Assembly (NCBI GenBank): GCA_015178975.1 | Contig: WHVD01000174.1 | Location: forward strand, 102,460-166,459 | Direction of reading: 5' to 3' | Length of the DNA: 64,000 nucleotides | Origin: Hysterangium stoloniferum | Lineage: Eukaryota; Basidiomycota; Agaricomycetes; Hysterangiales; Hysterangiaceae | Part shown: in pieces, positions 57,533 to 64,000 of the stretch | Layout of the letters: every line of letters starts with the position of its first letter | Numbering within the stretch: position 1 is the first letter of the stretch | The notes under the pieces: model-generated | Told to the model about the DNA's origin: nothing | Databases searched by the model: none | Seen by the model: the letters and a program-made list of their open reading frames with translations, nothing else | Program-made: the position numbers and the translations under genes

Positions 57533-57994
57533 CTATGACTCCACATGCAACTCTTTTAATTCCTCAGCCCCCACAGACTTGTCCCTCTCCTTAGACTCCT
57601 TGGAACCCCCATCCTCAGACTCCTCATAGTCCTGATCCCCATAGATTTTCAGGAACTCATGGAATACCCCATGGAACTCCTGAAGACTTCCCACCATTGT
57701 CTTCTGAACATTGTTGCTCTCCTCTAGCAACAAGTTCTGGGCCACAATGTCTGCTATCCACTCCAATACATCTTCTAAGGCCCCTGGCCTCTCCACATGC
57801 CATCCCATTTCCTGGGACCCAGACCTCATGGCTTCCTGCACCAAAAGAGCACTTGGCCTTCAAGTGCACACAGGGCCAACAACCTGGGCCCTGACTGGAC
57901 TTCCAGAAGCAATCTATGTTCCAGTCATTACAACTGGAATACCACATGTCATTTTTCAACTCCAGCTGGGCTGGAGGGAATCTCCACACATTCT
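57533..57994 (-). pseudogene. Antisense Zn2Cys6-like ORF of the fourth Gypsy copy
   Basis: Opposite strand to the chromodomain just upstream, as in Gypsy1. Minus-strand reading WYSSCNDWNIDC, then CWPCVHLKAKC nine residues later: [Y]-x2-C-x6-C-x9-C-x2-C-x6-C, where Tyr replaces the first Cys (a G-to-A change would do this). A second frame continues with WIADIVAQNLLLEESNNVQ and an acidic tail (DYEESEDGGSKESKERD). The N-terminal part was cut off by the LTR at 57995. Confidence 0.55.
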
Positions 57995-59434
57995 TGTTAG
58001 ATTTAGTTACTCAGCACAGTAGCTACAAGTTGTGTACCATTGTGGGTCTATAGTGTGTGCTGGTGAAATTTGCATTCACTCATTTGTGTCTGTGTCTGAG
58101 CGGTCACACTTCTTGTGTTTTGCATCCACCTCCCTCCTTCATTCTAATAGGTTATGGGCCCCGGCTCTTACTAAATAACACCAAATTTACCACCAAACTT
58201 CTTCTTGTTAGCCCTATCACTTCATCACCACCATAGCATCACTCTACCAGCATCATGTATTTGCCCAACTTCCTTACTCCTATCACAACCAAAGTTCTCT
58301 CCTTACAGAAGACAATTATTCCAAATGGAGAGATGTAATGTCTATGGTCTTTTTAGTGCTGGTGCTCTTTGGATTACAGATGATGATGATACTGTTACTC
58401 CCACATCCCCTACTGCTTCTGTGCAAACATATAAGCAAATGGCAGCCATCATCTGGTCTACTATTAGTGATGAGTTGCAGTATCTGGTCATACATAGGGC
58501 ACTGCTTGGAAAGCAGTGAGGGAATGCTTCCAGAGGTCTACAGTGGCTCATCATTTCAAATGTCATGAGCATTTCTATCATATCAAGCATGATCCTTCTA
58601 AATCCATCAACATTTACATCCATGCTATTGAAAGTGCTTTCCAGAACCTCATATCTTTAGGTTGTGTTATTGATGATTGTCAAACATTGGATGTCCTCCT
58701 CATGAACCTTCACCCTTCCTACCACACCATTTATACTTCCATTCTCACTGCCAAATCTGAACCCTCTCTTTCTGATACCAAAGGGATTCTCATTGGTTCA
58801 GCTTCCTCTGCCATTGCCATCAAATCTGAGCTGATCAATGTTGCATATGCAGCTGGTCCAAAGCATGGGAATGTTCAGAAACAATCTGGTCAGTTTTCTA
58901 GGTCAGGCACTACTCCACCACCTATTTTAGAAGATGAGAAAGGTTTTCATTGGTGTGATCCTACCAATGAAGGTCACTGTCACCATTGTGGTGGCCCAGG
59001 TCATATTGCTGCATTTTGTGTCTATAACATGCCCTGAGAAGTCAGGGAATGGGTCATAAGTGGTCCTCCAAAGCCACCATATTTTTCCTCCTCCTCTACC
59101 AACACTGCTCATCAAACAGAACAAGTTTTATCTTTTACCATTGTTAATAAATATTCATACAGGTCTTCACCACCCTCATCTCCTTCTTCTAGTCCCCCCA
59201 GATTTATTCTTAGAATTTGAGTATTTTGTCTGGTAGGAGTTATTACTTAGATATGTGTCTCATCAGGTGGGAGTGTTAGATTTAGTGACTTGGCACAGTA
59301 GCTACAAGTTGTGTACCATTGTGGGTCCATAGCAAGTACTAGTGAAATTTGCATTCACTCGTTCATGTCTGTGTCTGTGTCTGAGCTCTCACACTTCTTG
59401 TGTTTCACATCCACCTCCCTCCTTCATTCTAATA
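57995..59434 (+). mobile_element. Gag-only Copia-like LTR element 2
   Basis: LTRs 57995-58149 (155 bp) and 59274-59434 (161 bp), starting tgttagatttagt and ending ttctaata. The first LTR is followed by ggttatgggcc, a tRNA-primer-like site; aggtgggag lies before the second LTR. Flanks attct and cttct match at four of five bases, a probable TSD. It has only a gag. Confidence 0.8.
58325..59037 (+). pseudogene. Gag of the gag-only element 2, one frameshift
   Basis: Starts MERCNVYGLFSAGALWITDD and continues YKQMAAIIWSTISDELQYLV to 58519. One base is lost near 58510, after which the frame from 58516 is open (RECFQRSTVAHHFKC, NLHPSYHTIYTSILT). The zinc knuckle CHHCGGPGHIAAFC (C-x2-C-x4-H-x4-C) is complete near 58978-59020. 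Typical Copia gag order. Confidence 0.8.
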
Positions 59435-60324
59435 CTTCTGTCATTTATAAGTGTGAAGAGTGGTGGAAGTTCTGACCGTTCTACAGTATATACAAAGAAA
59501 TGAGTAGAATGGGAGGAAGGATGATTCGAGTGGAGGCCTCGACTGTTATAGTTCAAGGCCAGAAGTGTTCGCTAGCTCAGATCCTGCTACCTATGTGGTA
59601 GCTGACACATTACCCTGATCACCACTTGCTGTAGACCTAGTTTGTGTCTTACAAGTGGTGGTGCTTGGGTAAAAGTGTGTCTGAGTTCCATTTGGTGCTG
59701 AGTGCACCCACAAGTATACACAGAGCTTTGAACTAATGAAATGGTGCAATATTCGAAGAATATAAGAATAGAAAAATATGAATAAAATGTGTAAAATATA
59801 AATAAAATAAAAGGAGTGTTTTACCACAATGAAACTGTGGTAAAGGTATACTCCTCACAGTGCCCCCCCAGTTTGAAGGGATGTGCTATACAAAGTCCCG
59901 GAAAGTTTCTGGGATGCCCCCCAGGTGTCTTGTGTGGAGCCCCCCAAACTGCAAGGTACCAAGATCCCAGCACTTGAAGAGAGGTTGGTGGGTTAAAGGG
60001 CAGTAAGGGAAGATGTCGATGTGGAAAAAGGGGGGGGGGAAGGGGAAAAAATGGATCCATTCTTTTCCTTCAGTCCCTAGTCGAGCACTCCTTCAGTCCT
60101 GAAATCCTTTGAATGGCAAATGGACCACTCGATAGCCTCCTAGACACTGCCACATTGTTTCCTTCTGGGACATGAGGCATTCCTCATAGTAGATGTCCTG
60201 TAGGTGGACAGGCTGTCACATAACTTGTTGGGCAGTGCATCTTGGGGTTAGGAGGGTAGGCTATCATTAGAGTCCATTGGAATCACCTCCTCCTGAATGA
60301 GTACTGGAGGAGGTTCAGAGGAGG
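59435..60324. other. No gene recognised
   Basis: AT-rich 59,700-59,820, a G run at 60,030-60,040, short ORFs only. The minus strand may contain the rest of the antisense ORF interrupted at 57995, and 60060-60300 has decayed coding-like pieces (minus strand, for example AIEWSICHSKDF) that I cannot assign. Confidence 0.35.
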
Positions 60325-61144
60325 TGTTACGACCGGACAAATCCCGCCGGACTCCGGGTACTAACTCGTACGCCCCCACGCGCTACAAGCACCAATCGTC
60401 TGTTTATAGGATTTCCCGTCCAGACTCCGTTACGTCAAGACTCGTTACGTTCGACCTCATTAAGACACATATCAGTCACCAGACTTCCCCCGGACCCCGT
60501 CTCTGTCTATGTCCATCTTCGTCCCACGCATCAGTCACCGGAACCCGCTTAGAATCCCGTCACCGCTCTAATCGAGCCCCGTTCCCGTTTTAGTCAAATG
60601 ACCTGTCACGATTTAGGACTCCGCTCCCGCTCCGTTTCCCGTTATGGGTTATGCTTTGTCATGATTCGGACTCCGCTCCGTTCCATCCTGTTCCTAACAC
60701 CAATTTGGTGTTTACTATTCCCATTTTATGTTTTGCTCATTTCATCTCATTATTACTGGATTTGGTATGTCATGCATTCCACGGTCTATATAAACTGGCA
60801 GATGTTGTACATACAATCCAGTCAGAAAATTAGCTTAGATTCCCCCCAGTAATCTAATACATTTTCCTCTCTAAAACCCTACTCTTATCAGACCGCTCGC
60901 ACTAGTCGGAGCCCACGGGCTCCGGCGCATCTATCTCTCTCGACTATCTCGATTCACGACTCTCGACTCACGACCTACGACTCACGACCCACGAACCCCC
61001 ACCCGGACTCCCCGGGATTCCCGTCCGCCTGTCTGAAATTGGACAACACGATCTAGCAAGGGCGCAGCCTATAAGCTGAAGCCAAGTCCTACCGGATATC
61101 CCACGGGTTTCTCCAGAAACCCAGCCTGAGTGTGTATCCTAACA
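60325..61144 (+). repeat. Gypsy2 5' LTR
   Basis: 820 bp, starts tgttacgaccggac and ends gtgtatcctaaca. It contains the shared gcagcctataagctgaagcc block at 61063-61082, about 60 bp before the LTR end. The boundary is inferred from TG...CA and the gag distance; the partner LTR is not in the window. Confidence 0.75.
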
Positions 61145-61180
61145 GTATTTTCTGACTAATACTCGCAGATTGTTTTCATT

Positions 61181-62470
61181 ATGCCACCAAGAAGAAGTAC
61201 ACGCGCACAGTCATCAATGCCTGGACCGTCGACTCTTCATTCCCCGTTAACTCTGTATACCAGTCAGACGCTTGCGAACCAGTCGGAACCCATGGAAGAA
61301 GCCCGCATCGAAGAAATCCCGGAAGACCTGGACGAATCCGAGCGCGAGGACGATTCCGTGGCCCCTGACAAGGGCAAAGGTGTCGAAATCCCTCCTGAAA
61401 ATCCTCCACCTTTTCAACGACCGCACACAAGGGATCCTACTTCTGAGTTTTTAGCAGGTACTATAGATAAATTCATGACACACCTGCTAGAAGAACGAAA
61501 AAGAAAGGAACAAGAACCTCCACGGTCAAAAGTCAATGCTCCGGAACCCTTCACGGGTTCCAACCCAAACAAACTCTCTACTTTCCTCATGCAATGTCGC
61601 TTCAATTTCCGCGATCGCGCCGCTGCATTCTCCACGGACTCCCGAAAAGTCAACTACGCACTTTCATATTTGTCGGGATCCGCGTTGAAATGGTTCGAAC
61701 CGGCTTTTAGCGGGATTACCGAGGAAGAGCCGCTCTGGCTTGAAAATTGGGAAGCTTTTGTTGAGGAGCTTGAAACCAACTTCGGCCCGTATGACCCGAC
61801 AGGAGAAGCCGAGAATAGTCTCACAAATCTTCGTATGAAGGACACGCAGCGCATCACGGACTACATCGTCCAATTCAATAATCTTGCAGCTCATTGTCAG
61901 TGGGGCGATCCCGCTCTCCGCCACCAATTCTACGCCGGTCTGCCGTCCCGCCTTAAAGACGAAGTCTCGAAAGGAGAAGATGGCAAGCCAAAAACCCTGT
62001 CCCGTATGCGCCTCAAAGCTCAAAAGGTGGACGCACGTTATTGGGAACGTCGCGCGGAAGTTGCCCGCGAGACATCCGCGGACAAAATAAACAAGTCCAA
62101 GGACAAAAACAATAACACCAATTCGTCAACCAGCAACCAGAACTCCACGCAATCCGACAAGAAGAACGATAAAAAGTCTTCAAACAACAACAACAATAAG
62201 GACAATAAGGACAACAACAAGGGTCAACAGTCCGGCAAGCAAGCCGGAAAACCCGACCTCTCAGGCAAACTCGGACCTGATGGCAAATTGACTCCACAAG
62301 AAAGACAACATCGTATGGACAACAACCTCTGTCTCTTGTGCGGGAAACCCGGTCATCGAGTCCCGGAATGTCCGCTGGCAAAAGCAAACTCTTCAAAGGG
62401 TCGATCAGCCAAGGCCTCCACGGAAACCCCGTCGAAGGATAAACCGGCTGCCGATTCGAAAAAAGAGTAA
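61181..62470 (+). CDS. Gypsy2 gag
   Basis: 429 residues, intact, ATG 37 bp after the LTR. Acidic N-terminus, then NAPEPFTGSNPNKLSTFLMQ and the capsid-like GEAENSLTNLRMKDTQRITD. A long Asn/Lys/Asp-rich linker (62090-62230) precedes the zinc knuckle CLLCGKPGHRVPEC, and the end is KDKPAADSKKE. Same layout as the 409-residue gag of Gypsy1. Confidence 0.93.
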   Translation: MPPRRSTRAQSSMPGPSTLHSPLTLYTSQTLANQSEPMEEARIEEIPEDLDESEREDDSVAPDKGKGVEIPPENPPPFQRPHTRDPTSEFLAGTIDKFMTHLLEERKRKEQEPPRSKVNAPEPFTGSNPNKLSTFLMQCRFNFRDRAAAFSTDSRKVNYALSYLSGSALKWFEPAFSGITEEEPLWLENWEAFVEELETNFGPYDPTGEAENSLTNLRMKDTQRITDYIVQFNNLAAHCQWGDPALRHQFYAGLPSRLKDEVSKGEDGKPKTLSRMRLKAQKVDARYWERRAEVARETSADKINKSKDKNNNTNSSTSNQNSTQSDKKNDKKSSNNNNNKDNKDNNKGQQSGKQAGKPDLSGKLGPDGKLTPQERQHRMDNNLCLLCGKPGHRVPECPLAKANSSKGRSAKASTETPSKDKPAADSKKE

Positions 62471-62586
62471 GCAACCCCGCGGACTCTGCGCGGGTTAGGG
62501 GTTGCGTTGCCTCTCCGCACATTCAAGAGTTCACTTGCCTCAACGCATCCGCTCTCTCACATTCTGATTCATTTTTCGTTAAACTT

Positions 62587-64000
62587 ATGTCTAATATGCT
62601 TCCGAAATTCGTTTTTTCAGCTCTCATAGATTCCGGCTCGACTCATTGTTTTTTAGATACAAAATTCACGCAAAAAAATTCTTTGTCAACTTATTCGATA
62701 AATCCCGTCGCTCTCCGCCTCTTCGATGGCACAAGTAATTCGGTTGTTACCCAAGCTTGTGATTTACCCATCAGTTTCCCTTGTGGAACATCTCAATTGG
62801 TCACTTTCTATGTGACCCAGTTAGACTCAAGTTGCTCGGTGGTTCTAGGACATAACTGGCTTACCCGCTACAATCCGTTGATTGACTGGATAGCTAACAG
62901 TATAACTTTCCGGACCCCCGCGGCGACCGAGGAAACTGCGCCTGTCTCGGCCTCCACGGCACCCATGGCCTTCCCGGCACCTGCAGTCTCGAGGACTCCT
63001 GTGATCCCTATGGCACCTACAGCTTCCCCGGAACCCACGGCACCTCCGTCCATTTCTCTGATTAATGCTGCAGCTTTTATTAGGGCTTCAAAAATGGATG
63101 GGTCCCAGGCGTTCACTATCAACTTAAAAATTGATGAAGCAACTGGACATTTCTCAACCCCAGTATCCGAATCTGAGCAAGCTGCTGACCTAGAAGGTGT
63201 CCCAGAGAAATACCATGACTTCGCGGATGTTTTTAGCAAGCGAAAAGCTGACCGGCTTCCGCCTCACAGAGAATACGACTTAAAAATCGATCTTGAAGAT
63301 GGCGCCCAGCCACCCCTAGGACATATTTACCCGCTTTCGTCCACCGAACTATCCGCAATCCGTGATTTCCTGGATGAACATTTGTCCATAGGTTTTATTC
63401 GACCCTCAAAGTCTCCTTTTGGAGCACCTGTTTTGTTTGTCAGAAAAAAGGATGGATCCCTTTGACTATGTGTTGATTTTAGAGGACTCAATGCTGTCAC
63501 CAAAAAGGACAAATATCCACTCCCACTTATATCTGACCTGCTCGATGCTCCGCGGAATGCCCGGATTTACACCAAAATAGATCTCAAGCACGCTATCATT
63601 TGGTCTGGATTGCCGCGGGCGACGAATGAAAAACCCACTTTTAGAACCCGCTATGGGGCCTTCGAGTGGTTGGTCATCCCTTTTTGGACTCACTAATGCC
63701 CCGTCTGTTTTTCAGTGTTTTATCAACGACATTTTCTCCGACATGCTCGATGTATGCGTCATTGTTTACTTTGGACGACATTCTTATCTACTCCGAGAAT
63801 CCCGCGGAACACGACAAACAAGTCCGTGAGGTTCTCCCGGAGGCTCAGACAACATGGTTTATTCGCAAATGGTAAAAATGTACTTTTGACACGGACTCCG
63901 TGGAATACCTAGGTTTCATGATGGGACCCAATGGACTCCGCATGGACGAAACTAAAGTAAAGTCATCAAAGATTGGCCCGAACCCCGAAAAGTTAAAGAT
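62587..64000 (+). pseudogene. Gypsy2 pol, broken, partial
   Basis: Protease ALIDSGSTHCFLDTKF near residue 14, a Pro/Ala/Thr linker, then the RT start (DLKIDLEDGAQPPLG, SIGFIRPSKSPFGAPVLFV). TGA at 63463-63465 replaces the CGA found in Gypsy1 (LRLCVDF). Further frame slips lie near 63590-63600, 63625, 63680 and 63770, where the YLDD active-site region is split, and again near 63870. The pieces continue in order to the window edge. It cannot encode a working polymerase as written. Confidence 0.88.

Larger units (their letters stand above)
60325..64000 (+). mobile_element. Gypsy element, 5' part (Gypsy2), runs off the window
   Basis: 5' LTR, gag, then pol up to the window end. Gag and protease are close to those of Gypsy1. 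The 3' LTR and TSD lie outside the window. CpG-rich, unlike the 44-60 kb elements, so relatively young despite the broken pol. Confidence 0.88.

Noticed and set aside
60030..60040. G run as a quadruplex or regulatory site
   Set aside because: Single homopolymer run without the spaced G-tracts expected for a quadruplex.

Overview
The window looks like a transposon-rich stretch of a filamentous fungal genome, most likely an Agaricomycete basidiomycete. This is inference from family content, not from a species match. Evidence: many short GT-AG introns (about 45-95 nt), a fungal UDP-glycosyltransferase, decayed fungal-specific transcription factor fragments, a fungal NOD-like receptor (hydrolase / NB-ARC / TPR), and chromodomain Gypsy, Copia, Tc1 and non-LTR elements. 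No bacterial operons, tRNA, rRNA or CRISPR arrays were seen.

Layout. 0-16 kb: a tandem repeat and an LTR scrap; a nine-to-ten-exon UDP-glycosyltransferase on the minus strand (1774-4109) that carries one apparent +1 frameshift; three direct copies of decayed transcription factor fragments (about 5.1-8.0, 12.2-14.8 and 14.8-15.8 kb); and an unrecognised multi-exon minus-strand gene (9632-11570) with a truncated paralogous 5' end beside it. 16.7-25.4 kb: the main host gene, an NLR with a serine-hydrolase N-terminus, an NB-ARC domain and 48 consecutive 42-residue TPR units. Part of the array is a near-identical 378-bp (three-unit) higher-order repeat, and unit 11 opens with TGA where sister units have CGA or AGA.

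25.5-64 kb is a transposon nest. A 13.5-kb chromodomain Gypsy (29673-43209, minus strand, TSD gtgag) holds a 5.5-kb coding-poor LTR element with apparently identical 1055-bp LTRs (TSD tattg) and a 594-bp solo LTR (TSD ctctg). Two near-identical 973-bp terminal-inverted-repeat elements with a conserved acidic ORF lie either side of it in opposite orientation. Right of it are a solo LTR (TSD aaacc), an LTR split by a Tc1 element that is itself split by a poly-A retroelement (17-bp TSD), two gag-only LTR elements plus one smaller LTR element with only a zinc knuckle, fragments of two more Gypsy copies, an inverted copy of the transcription factor fragment, and the 5' half of another Gypsy that runs off the window.

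How parts relate. The NLR is a probable self/non-self or cell-death sensor: the hydrolase is the effector, NB-ARC the switch and the TPR array the variable sensor. The most unexpected signal in the transposons is an antisense ORF in three Gypsy copies with a coiled-coil N-terminus and cysteines spaced as in Zn2Cys6 clusters, lying between the chromodomain and the 3' LTR. A second shared signal is a block of about 30 bp near the 3' end of otherwise different LTRs. CGA-to-TGA changes recur in the NLR and several transposons, which suggests CpG methylation damage.
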